A DNA stretch of 64,000 bases. Origin: Moringa oleifera (lineage: Eukaryota; Streptophyta; Magnoliopsida; Brassicales; Moringaceae). Shown here piece by piece: positions 46,772 to 60,938 of this stretch (positions are counted from its first letter, which is position 1; the number at the start of each line of letters is the position of its first letter). Under the pieces are notes generated by a model, which was not told where the DNA came from, made no database searches, and saw only the letters and a program-made list of their open reading frames with translations. The DNA is taken from contig JAJFZO010000889.1 of assembly GCA_021397835.1 (NCBI GenBank), forward strand, positions 3,100,001-3,164,000. Direction: 5' to 3'. A program made the position numbers and the translations under genes.

Positions 46772-48666
46772 GAGCTCGGAGCCGGAAACCGCACAAGCCA
46801 CCCACTGGATCATCGGTACATATAAATATGTTTATACCTGCGCGTACACATGTCGTACGTATACTACTTTGGTGATAAAAGCCATGCAAGAGGCTAATGG
46901 GTCTAAAGGAAAAATAATCAGTTGTTGTTGTTGTCGTCGTCGTTGCATATTTGAATAAATTGTAAGTTGGACTTATTGGGAAGGAGGGGTTAAAGAGGGT
47001 GGGGGGATGCAGAAGTCAATTCCTTCTTTGTACTCATGTGTGTCAGTATCTGGGTAAAAGCTGTCCAGTGCCAATAAAGCTTTCTTTCTTTGCATAATGG
47101 TGAAAAAGATTGATTTCACATTCTTAGTCTCGAAGCCTAGGGGTCATGAGTTTGCTTCCTTGAACCATTTCTCTATTATGTGGTTGAAAGGGTGACACGG
47201 ATTCAACGAGAAGAGAGAGTGGGAAGCAAATGTCCTGTGCCCACACTCATGGCTAATTTAATTGTTGCTTCCAATTTATCCATGAGTGGCCGGAAATGGT
47301 TTGGAATAGTAATTTGGCTCAATTAGTGCCATCACCATGAATGCATGAAGTGGATGCTTCACGCCAGCATGTATGCAGCTCGATGTGGTCCCAAGTTATA
47401 GCATGACAGTGGGTGAGTGAAGAGGCCCACGTGCGAGCCTGACCGAATGGATAAGTATCAGACATGTCTCAATCATAGTTCTGCAATTGGTTTCACTACT
47501 TACAATAGGCTCAATCAGACAATCCCTGCACTCCACATAGGAGAAATACAAAGGAGATCAAGAAAAAAGAAACATCATGGGTTTCAGAATCCGAAAACTC
47601 ATGGATCAATCTTCATTCCTTAAGAATTGGAAAAAGTAGGTGGCTGACAAACAATAAGAAACATAATCCAAAAACTGTCCAGAGATTCAAGAAAACAAAA
47701 ACAGAAGGTAGCTCACTTCAAATACCATTTAGGATATTAATGTATCAAGAAAGAAATAGCCCGTTCAGGTAAACCTCCATTAAATTCTTTATTTATATGG
47801 GCTACACCAATTGACAGTAGTTTTTCCAGGTCTATTCACAATCACAAAATATCCAGATGGGGCAAAAGCAAGTACGTAGTCTTTATGTATCAAGAAGTGT
47901 ATAACAAGGGGCTGCAATTCAAATCTCCAACCAGCTTGACGTGACCCTATCGCAGCACCTCAATCCCGGTGCCCTTCTCTTCCCTGTGGGCAGATTGTCG
48001 AGACCCACACCGATTTGAATAGCAAGCAGAGACCATCTTCTAAAACCATGGCAGCAAAATTGGCTGGAACAGCAAAGACGATGTGTATCTTCTGACTCTG
48101 AGGTGTGAACCTCACTATAATGCCAATCTGGAGGGAAAAAATGGACTGACTTGCATCCACTTATGGCACAAACAAATGCTCTACCTGTCAGTATCAAAAA
48201 AAAAGCTGTAAGAAATGGGAGGACATACAGCCATCATAAGAGGCATAGCTATCAAGAAGTCTAAAAGATTGAGTAAAAAATGAATTAAATCTCTTAGGAT
48301 GGTCCCAAGTAATGGTGAAAAGTATAATTGAAGTCAACATACAGCAGGGTAAGGTTGGGGCATATATAATAGAAGGAAACTAGCCAAGTATTTCAGTTGA
48401 ATTACACTATTCATAGTTATTAATGTACTACATGTCTGTTGCAACATCTAACATCAATGCCATTAATGTCTTCTATTTCTTCAAGAAATTGGACTTTGTG
48501 GCAGCATTGTAAAAAGAAAGATGTCCTTGCAGATGCAAACTCCAGGACCTTAAACAAAATATAAATGCCTCAGTCAAGGAATTCACAGCCACTTGCCTTT
48601 CTGAATATGAAGAGGGAATGGCAACAATTACAGACCTTTGATGAGATTAAAATGATGACCCCAAAT
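46772..48666. other. intergenic between convergent XTH and FANCL
   Basis: XTH 3' UTR with a possible AATAAA signal at 47073-47078, then spacer. The short frames at 47919-48197 (minus) show no known domain; part of this may be a long FANCL 3' UTR. Nothing else recognised. Confidence 0.5.
47073..47078 (+). terminator. possible polyadenylation signal of XTH
   Basis: AATAAA 302 bases after the XTH stop codon, followed by T-rich sequence. Candidate only. Confidence 0.35.
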
Positions 48667-51600
48667 TTACTTTGCACCAATAAGTTTGACAGCAATGGGC
48701 TCTGAACAGTAGGGACACTTCCCAAAGAGAACATTAAATGACCTGCAATATAAGCCCGCACAGAACCAACAAAATGAATAATCGAGGGTAACAGATTAAA
48801 GATGAAATCAAAGGTTTTTTCATGGAAGGAAACGAGACAACATGTATGACAGCTAATTTCCTGAACCGGTTAACTCTACTGCATATCACTTTCCACTAAT
48901 TTATCATAATACTCATTGCAAGCCAAGATAATTGTGCACATCCAACTGTTCTGATGATGTGGGATATTTAGTACAGGTGATCCTCACTATTTGGAGCCAA
49001 CTGAAGAGGAAAGAACCATCCAATAGGCCTACAACGGTATGATTATATAAGGCAGCAAAGATGGCAACTAGTGAGGGCAGATTTGGAAACACATGGAACT
49101 AGATTATCTTTGTTCTGCAACGAAAAAAACTAGTTGTCTCTATATTCTGGTCTCATCAAGTTTTTTGTGCAATATCTGGTCCTGCTCATTTCATTTCTTG
49201 AATGCCATTCAAGACAATGTATTTGTGCCTTAGCACATTACGTGGGAACAGAAGAGAATGGTCCATCTGACAAGGACATCTATATAGGTCATATCTAGAC
49301 TTTCAACCTGCATAATAGATTAACTTCTCAGCAGAGCAGGTAGCAGTTCAGAACCTCATTAAATTGTTTAATGGTGAAAATTCCAGAATGGCAACTTGGA
49401 TGGTATGCCCTACTTGCACAGTTGTGCAATAATTGTGCTAGATAAAACAAACAAGGAAAAAACTCACAGATCAAAGGACCCAACTTCATGGCAAAGGTTG
49501 ATAATTTGTGTGAACAGATGTAGCCCACAGCAGAAGCAAGAAATGCCAAAAGCAAGATCAATTTGCAGCTCTCCTCACAATTTACGGCAGAGGAAACTAA
49601 ATTAACTCTACATAACCTTAGAAAAGAAAAAAAAAAATTGACAGATATTAAGAAGTAGACATACTGCCTTGTTGTTGTGATCGAACGCAACCATTCTACA
49701 AGACAAACACTATGGAAAGCCCTATTGCAACTGGTGTTATCACATGTGTAGTCTGTTACACTACCACCCTCAGCTCCAAGCTCGTCATCTGCATCACTAT
49801 TTGCAAAGTTATGTGGGTGGACAAAACATCATTTGAAGAAATTAAACCACATAGAAATCGTACTGCTTGGAAGAAACTGAGCATAACAAATTCCACATTC
49901 AACTTTCTGATCATTCTCCACAACTGCTGGGGACCTTGGCAGTTCAACCTCCAAAAGACATGCAAGATTTTCCAGAATAGATCTATCTTTCATCCTATGC
50001 AGTAAATAGGAATGCATTAAAGATAAATATGTTCGTAATTAATACACTATACTAAACCAAACTTCCACGGAAAATAACAGGAAAATTATACATAAGTGAA
50101 CAACATTGGCGGGAAATGAGAGCGTTACATCCTAAAGTTAAATAGTAAAATAAAGAAAATTGTCATAACACTTTGGAAAACAAAGATCAGCATTGAACTG
50201 GTTCTCAGCAAGATACTATATTAGCAATATTTAACAAATTGCAGGGATGTCCAAAGGGAAAAAAAAATTACAGTAATTTAGTATTTCCTTCATGACAAGT
50301 ATCAAAAGTCAAAAAGTTTAAGAGAATCTAAAGAAGAGAATTATGTCTTTACCATCTTTTGCTATTTCTTTGCCATTTTTTTCTCAAGGAGTTCACAAAT
50401 GCATCAGAACCCATAAAACGACATCTAGCATGATTTAGAAATCCATTAGTGAATTTGTAAGCTTTCACTTTCACTAGTAGCCCAGTATGTAAATTCAGAA
50501 TATCTTACTCCGGTAAAGATTTGGGATCATCAAAACTTATAGAAAGCATGATGAAGCAATCGTTGCCTGAGAGAACAAATAAATCAAACTCAGTGGTCCC
50601 TGTAACAACAATGGGAAGGGGGATAAAGTTATTAATACATATTTGACAAACTGATGGCAGACCTATATGAATTTGGCGAAAGGACATGGCACGAGATGGC
50701 TGTTTTGGATCAACAACCCACAGAGATTTGTCAATGTCATCCAAGACAGACCAAAATTCCTGAAGCATCTTCAAATGCTGTATGCAAATCCACAACTCAT
50801 GATTGCAATCATTTGATAAGATACACCATATTTCCAAGCAGTGACAGGCAGAATATAATGGAAAAGAAAAAAAAAAACAAAACAAAACAAAAGTTCTACG
50901 GCTGTCTAGGAAGGCTTGCAAAGGATACCTTTAGAAACTGATTCACCAAGTCCTTCAGTCTGGAGTTTGTTGACCATTCTAAATTAAACAAACACGGTAC
51001 ATCCTGAGGAGGAAGTCAAAGAGAAATTAAGGCATCCAGTAGAAAAGTTAAAAGACCAAATATATTCCAGGAGACCAACCGCTGAAACTGAAGGTGGACA
51101 TCTGGGATAGTTTTTGTCCAGCTGAATCTCCATGATATGCACTCTTCCTTTCTCATCTCTGACCATAAAATATACAAAGGATAATTCCACAACATACACA
51201 AAATATAAAAATGAAGGCAAAAGAATGAAAATCAAATAAGTAGCAGTGAAGATGCTTACAAACAATTGACAAGCAGATAATATGTCAGTGTATGTGATAT
51301 ACATTACAATAGTATATATACGTATGTACGTACGTATGTATGTATGTATGTGTGTATCATCTTCAAAGACACCCCCCACAAAAATCAACAGCAACCATGT
51401 CGTAAAAAAAAACTTCTCCAAATCTTTCAACTTGCAAAATCATAAAAAAGAAAGCTGAACTTTATCTTGCTCTACAATGTACTTCAATACAGTAAGTATA
51501 CCATGGAACAGTCAATTTTGTAAGACATAAAATACAGTGACCAGCTGTATCTATGCGTTACGATTATATATGCACTTACTGTTTAAGACAAAATTAATCG

Positions 51601-53532
51601 TTCTTGTTAGCAACAAAATGATAAAGGAATTAAACTTCATAGACAGTCAAGCAGCCAACATTTCCAACCAAAGGACTAGCCCACAACAAGTACTTGCCAA
51701 CTGAAAATGCATGCATATCCACCTAGCATTCCCCATATTCCATGCCACTATTTTCCCTGCCACCACAGAGTTGATTATATCTTTCTGATAAATAAGATAC
51801 ACTAAAATAATTTTTTGGCAGCAACAACCAAAGAAAATCATAGCTTTTCACTGCTGAACTCCAGAATTTTCCTCTGTTATCTCTAAATTGATTCATCCAT
51901 TATTATTGGCCATCTTAAAACCAAATATACATATCAATCTAAATTTTGGAAAACCAAAGCACTTTCATTTCATCTAACTGCAAAATAAGGTTAGCAAATT
52001 AACATAATCAGGGGAATCTTACAGAATGCGAAAGCTGAGAAACGTTAGATCTCCATCAAACCGCACCAAATGCTTCCATCCAACCTCTTCTATCTGTATA
52101 CAAGAAACAAATAATACTGAGAATCATCTAGTAAAATAAGGATAATAAGGCTTCTAATTGCTTGGAATGAGAAAAGCAATGTACTCTTAGTATTTAACAC
52201 TATAGATAGTACATTTTAACTATTGCCAGTAACGGTAACAAACACCGTAATCCACTTTCACAAACCAAATGAAATTCAAAAGATAGTTTTGCACAAAGTC
52301 ATATGTCATCTCAGTTCTTCCTGCTATTTCATTACTCTGTACCCTAAATCTAAACCTCATTCAAGAACCATGGTTAATGTAAAACCATTATTTTATCTAC
52401 TTTAGAATAGTTATATATATCCACAAAGGTATAATACTATAATATTATGTTTTATAGCTTTTACACATGTTGGCGTTTTAGTGATTGATATAATACTAAT
52501 GCTTTATAATCTTACTCACAATTACACATTGCAAGTTGCATCATCATGAGCACTTGAGTTCATAATGAAATATATTGTTTAAACAGTATAAATAAGATTA
52601 TCAATTGAAAGGATCTATCCTAGAAGATAAAAGAGATTGCAGACTCGAAAAACACAGTAGTATGTTCCCAATTAAAAATGTTAGTAGTAGGAATTTCAAG
52701 TAACATCTCACAACCATGATCTGATAGAAAGCTTCTATACGAGATGGGACTAAAAGTATCTTTTACATTATTTGTTTCAACAGACAACAAACAGTGGCAA
52801 GGGTTAAACCTTCATGTTCAAAAACACACTAAATGGTGAGAAACATAGCAGAGAGAAATCCTGCGTTCACCTCCGAGTACACTGAGCGGTAAAACGTGGA
52901 TGACTTGGCCAACTCTCTGCATCTACTCTGTTCTACAAGTTCCTGCAAGGTAAATAATTATATGCAAGTCAAAAGATTATGAAATTTTCATCAATACAAA
53001 ATATCCAAACAGAAACTCAGACGTGCTCAAAAACATTACATATTTAAAATACTTTCGGTTCTTCTGAACACAGGAAAAGAAAATAACACTTCCTATAGTT
53101 GAACCTCAATTCGGTTTATTAACAAACAATTGGTGGGCTTGGTAAATAACAATCCTTGGAAGCCTTGCACGAAAGGAAGAACCAACACAGTTTCTTAGTC
53201 AGGACTGACTACAAAGTCAAGAAGGTTACCATTTCGATTCTGAAGGAAAACTCGACCGCAAGGAAAACAAAGGCGTGGCTGCGGTTTTGTTGTGGCGAGC
53301 ACAGTACCGACGTCGTTGCTGTCGCCCTTGATGGATTCTCCGAATCACTTAAACGGCGTCGTTGCATGAGCAGACTGGCTTTGGTATCAAAACAGGGAGA
53401 CGCCGAGCGGTTGGTGTCCAATGATCCAGTGGGCCGGAGTATCAATTCCAAAGCTTTCGACAAAGCGAAAAAGACATTCGAAGAGAACAGCTGGAGAGGC
53501 CCAACAGTAGAAGCCGACAAGCATAGAAGCAT
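48667..53532 (-). CDS. FANCL: FANCL, Fanconi anaemia complex RING-type E3 ubiquitin ligase
   Basis: Ligase that monoubiquitinates FANCD2/FANCI for interstrand cross-link repair in the nucleus. Eleven minus-strand exons: 53532-53230, 52942-52871, 52093-52023, 51158-51080, 51003-50929, 50777-50663, 50566-50509, 50424-50353, 49994-49864, 49788-49665 and 48742-48667; every phase agrees and the product is 391 residues (human 375). The central URD/DRWD region is clear: STFYRSVYSEIEEVGW, KNYPRCPPSVSADVP, LQEFWSVLDDIDKSLWVVDP, GNDCFIMLSISFDDPKSLPE. The C-terminal RING has ligands C315, C318, C341, C346, H351, C354, C376 and C379 (ECGICYA, CDNTSCNRAFHSVC, CPYC). Exon 1 (101 residues, Ser-rich) rests on the reading frame and a phase-0 donor ATG/GTAACC and is the weakest part; the acceptor of exon 10 could also be nine bases earlier but that breaks the frame. 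Confidence 0.92.
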
Positions 53533-54863
53533 CCATTACTACAACCCAACACCAACTCTCTCTTTCTCTTCTTCTCATGCTAAACCTAAACATCACAAAA
53601 GCTTATCGTGATGTTTTAATTATGTCTAAAACAGCAGCACGCGTGACATTAAAAATTGATTTAACTATTGTTGTCTTCATCAGTAGCTTAAATCATGAGT
53701 TTATATAGGGAGGGTATAGTTGTCTTCTTTGGCTTCTGGTTTATGTAGAGATTTGCATGGATGATTTAAGCTTTTCATTCTTTGGCATGAAAAGTAGAGA
53801 TTATCACATAATTAATATTTTTTTATGTTATAATTTTTCTATAAATCATTTTTAGTACACGAAAGATTAATAAATTTGTATTATTTAACAAATAATTTAA
53901 AGTTCAAGTAATATGTAAGACAGTTGAACAGTTTTTTTTCTTATCACATTCTTTCTTTTTATTAAAATATATATTATCTTTTTTAAAAAATAATAATAAT
54001 TTAATTTTTAATTAAGATATCAAACTAAAAATTTTTACTAACAAAATAAAAAACTGCTAGACATTTATTTACTTATGAATTAAAATTTAAAATTTAAAAT
54101 TTTTTGTGTGTTTAATATAATTTATTGACATCATTTTTATCCAAAACTCACACTTTTTCATGTAAAAAAATGATAAAAATTATATAATAAATCAAACCAA
54201 TTACATTAAAATCATTGTTTTTTATAGTTAGTTTAAAATTATATAATAAATTAAACCAATAATATTAAATTTTATGTTATTTTAATTAAATTCTAAATAT
54301 TTTCAGCTTAATTTGAATTCGTATTTATGTTGAAAATACTCATAAAACAGGTTCGACATGTAATGTGAAAAGAGTTAAAGATTATTTATGTTATTCAACA
54401 AGACATAATTAAGAAGTTGAATCATATACATGCATTATCAATGACTCCAAATTACACGCATTAAATCTCTAATTTGAATCTGAATTTGTAAATTAAAATT
54501 TTAGTGGCATATTATTAAAAAATTTAATGTAATTTTTTTGGACAGGTATCTACTAAAGACTAATTAACCATAGTTAATAATACAAATAATTAAATGAAAC
54601 AAGAGAGACACGTTAATGAGAGGGCAGAGGCATGCAAGAGAGAGAGAGAGAGAGCGAGGGGACAACTCATGCACCAAATGTCAGAGAAGAGACCAATAAG
54701 AAAATTAAAGAAAAGTCTTTTGTATGTTTATGTAGACAAAATCATCATAGTTTATTGAATAATACGTATTCACCACTAAATTCAAAAGAGCAATGACGCC
54801 CAAGACACAACAAAAGGAATTAATCCCAGACAGACACTTCCACATCTTGATCATCTCTCTCTA
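53533..54863. other. intergenic, AT-rich spacer
   Basis: Contains the FANCL promoter side and the 3' flank of the CLE gene. 53.8-54.6 kb is almost pure A/T with no open frame. A GA microsatellite lies at about 54638-54653. Nothing else seen. Confidence 0.55.
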
Positions 54864-55061
54864 TTATCTGTTATGAAGAGGATTGGCTCCTGTTGGGACG
54901 CCTCTCTTGTCTTCCATGGAAGCTTCGCAGGAACTATTACAGGAAGAACGAAACTGATGACTGAAACTCGAAACCCTTTGATCATGGCGACCACCCACGA
55001 CTACCACGATGCTACTGCTCGCAACAATCAGAAGAAACATCACCGCAGCCACTGCACCCAT
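54864..55061 (-). CDS. CLE (CLAVATA3/ESR-related) signalling peptide precursor
   Basis: Intronless precursor of 65 residues. Residues about 1-24 are a hydrophobic signal peptide (AAVMFLLIVASSSIVVVV). A variable, Ser-rich middle follows. At the C-terminus is one CLE motif, KRGVPTGANPLHNR, giving a predicted 12-residue ligand RGVPTGANPLHN. CLE ligands are secreted, hydroxylated and often arabinosylated, and are read by LRR receptor kinases of the CLV1/BAM group in meristem and vascular control. The frame runs upstream to a GTG at 55073, but the first ATG, 55061, puts the start directly before the signal peptide. A TATATA element at about 55239-55244 lies 180 bases upstream. Position 7 of the motif is Ala where most CLEs have Pro, making it unusual; CLE20-like ligands with Ser there are known to me. 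Confidence 0.88.
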   Translation of the reverse strand: MGAVAAVMFLLIVASSSIVVVVGGRHDQRVSSFSHQFRSSCNSSCEASMEDKRGVPTGANPLHNR

Positions 55062-58000
55062 CTTCTTCACCACTAATCAACCACCCACACCCTTAATTAC
55101 AAAGCCCTTCTTCCATTAAAACTACAGAAGATCCTGAGCACTGTCCACATCTTTCACGTACAAAAACACGCCAACTTCCTAAGAAGAGCTACAGGAAGCT
55201 TTAAGAGGAGAGAGTGGAAAAAGGTGAAGACGTGTGTGTATATATACGAAGAGAGATATGTGACCTTGAGGTGGTGTTGGATGATTGATGAGGTTGTTGG
55301 CGTCTGGTTGGTTTGTCGACAAGTTTGCCGGAGGGAATATGCTGATGTTTTGGCTTCACATATGATGTTAGAAGGATTAAATAATCATATCTTTCTCAAG
55401 TTTCCAAGTAGGTGCGTACTTCATAAAGGGCATCACCAATCTCAAGGCCTGTTAATTGCAAAAACACCTGAGACAAATCCAACACGCTTGCCTCTTAATC
55501 TGGGCAATTTAATTTAGTTCCATGCTTCCCTCAGTTGGGCTTTCTGGGCCTGGTTTTGGTCTTGAATCAGAACGTGTAGAAGAAAACTGAAACTTACCCA
55601 ATAAAAAGAGAGAACATTCTTCATCATTGAGATTCCCATGTGAGTGGAATTTCGCATCTGAAAAGCAGAATTGAAGAACAAAAGAGGTGGAATCCAGCAA
55701 CACATGAAGACATCTGAATTTGGCATTTTCTCAGCTGGCAACGAGAAACTTTCACTGAAAGGAGAAGGAAAAAGAAAAAGAAAAGAAAGAAATATCAGAT
55801 TCTGAAAGATTTGGACAGGAATCATACCCAGAAGCAAAGGAAATCACGTTAGGCATACGGCTCCGTTGCTATTGGATTTCTTTTCTGTTCATTTTGGTAG
55901 TGTTCTTCAATGTGGGCATAGTCGACTAGGACAGCTGTGTACGCTTCTAGTCCACCTTTGGCAACCCCCCAGGGGCTAGCTAACCATTAACTATGCCCAA
56001 AGGCGAGCGTGCTGTCACCAATGGGCCAGAAAGTCTGTGTCAAATTTGTCAATCACAGTAGTCTCAACGGCCTGCTCAAAAGCTTAATACTTTCTTCAAC
56101 TTCCAGAAGAGTCAACATGGAAGAGAGACGGATCAGAGATCATGTTTTTAAATTAGGTAAATTTTCGATTAAAAAAATGCATTACAAAATTAATATGGGT
56201 TAAATTTGATGTAAAATTTTTAATAAATTCTTAAAAAATAATATTAATATATATAATTTTTTAAGTTTCTAATTATTTTAATTTAATCTTATATGAGTTT
56301 ATGCTATATTAAATGTTTATGTTCATAATTTAAATATTATTTTAAATTTTTTAAAAAATATTGATGAAAAATAATTAAATTGAAATATGATTTTAAATAT
56401 TGTCAAATATTGAGCATATTTCTGCATTAAAATGTTTAACAAATAACTTGAATCAACTATACATTTAATTTAGAGTAAAATATTTAATTTTCAATAATTT
56501 TTAACTCATAAATTATTTATTATAAATTTTTAAAATTTTTATAATAATTTTGAAATATATATACTCAAAAAAATTTCTCTATGACTATATTTAACATTTC
56601 TTTATATTTATAAAGAATTTCAAACCAAAATTTATAGTATAAAATACTCAATTTAAATATTTATAATTTTTAAAATTTTAAACTACTATTTCTATCAATT
56701 ATAAAATAAAATTTTTAAATAATATTTATTTTAAAAAAATCAAACTCAAGAAATTATAAACTATATTAATTTTGAGCTTTCAATTTAAAGGTCACATAAA
56801 GTGTGCACAGACCCAGGACTAATCTTGACTAAATTTATAGTTTTTTTTTTCTTGAAACTTTGAATCAATTATAAAATTTATCCGTTCATCATTGATATGA
56901 AATATCACATTTGAAAATATATGGGTTAATAAAATATTTTTGTTGGAATAAATTAATCTTTTTTTTGAATTTGATATTTTAATGTGTAATAAATCACATC
57001 AATATATTAATACCAGTGAAATTTCAAAGTAAGTTTAAACTTTGGATAAAAAAAATATTATAAAAATAACATTTTAAAACAAGTACAGCCAAGTTGATTT
57101 TTGTCGATAATTGAAGAATCAAGATGCAGAAAGTCGATAAGATATCTGGGACCCATTTAGATAAATGGATAATGAACTGGGTCCAAGCGTGAATTCTGAG
57201 ATTGAACGGTCTAGGGTAAGCCTATGCCTCGCTATGAAAGGTACAAAATTTTCGCTAGGGACGAGAGAGCAAGAAAAGAGAGGAACAGGTCATCAATCCA
57301 AGGTTGACAAACTCGAAGTTGCCTTATCATTGCAATGTTGCAGACAGAGAGAGTTGGGTTCGGAGTTGATGGCGTTATTATTGGTGGGGTTGGGTACTTT
57401 TGATGTGGTCCTTTGTTTAGGATTTTTATTTTTTTAATTGAAAGATATTATTAGATTTTTTATATTCTATTTTATATTTTTTTAAAAAATAAGTTTTTTT
57501 TGTAATTTATTATATTAATATAATAAAAATATGTATAATTTAAATTAATTAAAAAAATTTAATTCAAATTTGATAGTTGAGTACGTCGGTTCTTGTGTAC
57601 GCGTCCAGGCAAAGGTAAATTTTTTGGGCCATTCCATAAGTTTAATCATTTGGGCTAACTTTGGTTTACCCTAAATTAATGCCATGACCCCACAGATTTT
57701 GGGCTCTCTTGTGGTCATTACATTTTTTGCCTCCCACATGTTTGATGACTTGACTTGTAATGTTCACATGAAGTGTTTTCTTCCTCTCAGTTTTCTAAAA
57801 GTTCATATGGAGAGACTCTAACTTAGGGCACACAATAGGGTCAAGATTTTTCAGATTTGTTCTCTGAAAATCAATCCCAATGTAACCCAAATTTTAAAAG
57901 ATCAAACTTTTTGTGGATTTGCGAAAGATTTATTGTATTTATTTTTTATATTAATATAAATTAAAAAAACAAAAATCATATCAACAAAAGTTTCGATTCA

Positions 58001-60938
58001 ACTTAAGATATTATGATTAGCAACTAGTTTGATGAATTCAGATCAAAACTTATAATTATTCTTCAAAATTATGACATTATTTATATAATTGGGATGAAAA
58101 TTATTAGGTTATCTAATAAGGTAGGGAGAGGAAGTGTCGGAGGAAGAAATGTGATGTTGCTAAGAAAGGCTACAAATGAGATGTCATGGATGATGTATGT
58201 TTTGGTTTCATTTTCTAATGAAGAGTGATTAAATAGGGTAATCTTTTTACGAAACAACATGGATCTCGCGTGATTGCTTTTGACTCTACTTGCTATCTTA
58301 TGTCCATAATTAGGAATAGACCAAGTTTGGTGATGGGTCATCCTAATCTCAATTATTCCGCTTTCATGGTACTTCACATCAACTTCACCAATAATTCTTC
58401 AATCTCGGTGAAATGCCACTAATTTCACTTATATTCAATGAATTTACTCCAGCAACATGTCCACCAATTTAAGAAATATTACAAACGACATTACATCATT
58501 AAATATTAAATATTTTTATTGAGTTTCGTCACTTAAAAATGATTTATCTATTTTCATGTAATTCATAACAAATCTTTTTAAAATGAATTTAATATTCGCA
58601 GTTGCTAAGTAGATAAAGATAAACTTCCATTCTAAATATGTAAAATTATAATTTTAGTTAATAATGAATGATAAATCTTTTTTATTAAGATTTATTCAAA
58701 ATCAACAATACAAATATCAAATTTTAATATTTTATTGAGATTCTTTGTAAAGTAATGATCAACTATGCTTTTTTCATTTTATGTTTATTGTAAAAAAATC
58801 AATCATGAGGTATATTTTAATTATTTTTTATTATAATAAATTTAAATTTTACAAAAATTAAAAATGCATAAAATATAGAGAATTGATAGCTTAATACAGC
58901 ATTTTGGTTGTAAGATTCAAACCCTAAGATTAAGCCAATCTTTTTTTGTTGGATCACATTGCTTGACTTAAATTTGAGAATGTGGGATGCCATATGGTTT
59001 AGTGTGTCGCATGGATCACAATCAATGTAACCATAATTGGTGCCAAGATTATGTGACGACATGGCTCACCATGATTGATATTTGACCATATGTAATGACT
59101 TAGTAAGCCAGGAATCCTTAATTAACGCCTATAAATGCAAATAGCACATACCCTTATTACTTGCTTAATCTATCTTTTTACTTTTATTTTGTATTAAAAA
59201 CTCAAATCTCAGCTGACCAGAAACCTACAAATTAGATTACGGAAGCAATATCTTAGAATCCAAAACACCAAATCTGTATTATTAACTATATAGTATGGAA
59301 CTAGAACTAGACAGGCCGACAACTTACCCAACAAAAGACACGTCGTTAGGTCGCATTAACATATTAATTTCGTGCTTGTACACGTAAAGCATGTCTTTAA
59401 TGTCTTGAAAAGAAGAAGGCAGCAGAGATTAATTAAAAAGGTAAAACTTTATCAAGGAAGACAAAGAATTAAGCAAGTCCTTAGAGAAAACACGTATAGC
59501 TTTCACTGTCTTTAGGGTTTTTTTTTTTTTTTTAATCTTTTGGGTTCTATGAGGGAATTATTTTATATTTGAAGCTGAAAAGGGCGTGGAAGAGTCGTAA
59601 TAATGATGATGGCGATGTTGTAAAAAATGGGGTGACGAAAGTGATGATGAGGAGAAGACTAAAAGAGGGAGAGAGAGAAAAGTAAAAGAGAAAGAGAGGA
59701 GTTTCCTGGAAAGTCACCACTTTTCCGGGAAAGTGCTCTCATCATTTATTGGTCCGCACCACAATTTCAGGGGGCATCCGAGATTATGATGTGCCCGTGT
59801 GGGAACTGTGGACTACACAGTCAGAGAACCTTCTCCATGATAGCGTGTGTAGGACGTATACATCTACTAACCCCAATCGGGACCCACCAGGAAAATATAT
59901 ACAAATCACAACCGTCCGTTTTGCCATTATACGTATGATGTCTTCCATTATTGTGGAAATCTACTGTTACAACATAAGTAAGAAACGAGAAAAGAAATGA
60001 AAAAGAAGTGGGGAAGCCCGGAGGAGGAGGAGGAGGAGGGCCACGGGGACATCACGTGGAGTGTGGCCCACCAGTCCCCTTAAAGAGAGAGCATCTCACG
60101 AGACCACACCACATAATTTATTTTTAATTTACCCCCTTTTTCTTAATTTCATATTTTCTATTCCAACTGAATCATCCGTTCTTTTCTTTGTCTACACGCC
60201 TCTCACCACCCATTTCTTTTGACTCTCTCTCTCTCTCTCTCTCTCTGTTTTATTATGCATAAGCAACTGAATAAGAAACATATACACGTGAGCTAACCTC
60301 CTTATCCCCACACTCTTTATCTCTCTCACTTAATCATAACCTCCAACTGATTTATCATCATCCCTTCGTTTCTCTCTTCCCAAGCAACACCTCCAGAGAA
60401 ACAAAAGCATGAATTCACCTCTAGCACTACATACTTTCCCTTTTTTTTTCCTTTCTATTTTTTTAGTTAATTAAAATACCCAAAAAACCCACTAATCATA
60501 TCAATAATGCTGATTATGTGTAATAATTAGTTTCTAATTTGATTTTGAATGATTTCAACTTGATAATAATCTTGTTGAGATAAAGCTATTAATGCTTTTT
60601 TTTAAGTGTGTAAATTTTAATTAAGAGGGATTTGGCCCAAAAAAATGAACAGTAACAAATAAATGTTGTAATTAACTGTAATCACTTAGATATTATAATA
60701 TTTGATCAGAAAATTTACAAAGATATATAAATTAAAGAAAGAAAGAAAAGGGAAAAAAATAAAGAAAGATGAGGATATTGATTAGTGAGTAGTATTATTG
60801 TCTACATAGGTACAAATTAATTTAACTACAAACTAATTTTTCACTACAAGCCCTTCACCGAAAAATAGGAGGGGTTGTGGGCATGTCTGACTATGGTTTT
60901 TCTTTTCGCTAATTCCTGTATATATCAATATTGATTGA
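55062..60938. other. intergenic, 5.9 kb, AT-rich, no gene recognised
   Basis: CLE promoter at the left. 56.1-57.1 kb and 57.4-59.0 kb are extremely AT-rich. Small frames (55514-55837 minus, 57165-57437 plus, 58081-58377 minus, 59749-60000 plus) lack domains and splice context. A purine-rich stretch lies at 59640-59700, a GGA run near 60019-60040, a CACGTG at about 60055, and a CT microsatellite near 60225-60246. The last 100 bases are the HD-Zip 3' UTR. Confidence 0.5.

Noticed and set aside
36723..53532. RAD6-like E2 and FANCL as a linked ubiquitin pathway pair
   Set aside because: Both belong to DNA-damage ubiquitin signalling, but FANCL is known to work with a UBE2T-type E2, the genes are 9 kb apart with XTH between them, and plant gene neighbours rarely share pathways. 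Coincidence is the better default.
53156..53611. Plus-strand frame of 151 residues over FANCL exon 1
   Set aside because: It overlaps the splice-supported FANCL exon in antisense and has no recognisable content; either strand is weak here, but FANCL continuity favours the minus strand.
55224..55517. Plus-strand frame of 97 residues upstream of CLE
   Set aside because: Covers the CLE promoter and TATA region on the other strand; no signal peptide or known motif.
57165..57437. Plus-strand frame of 90 residues
   Set aside because: Isolated in AT-rich spacer, no splice partners, no recognisable domain.
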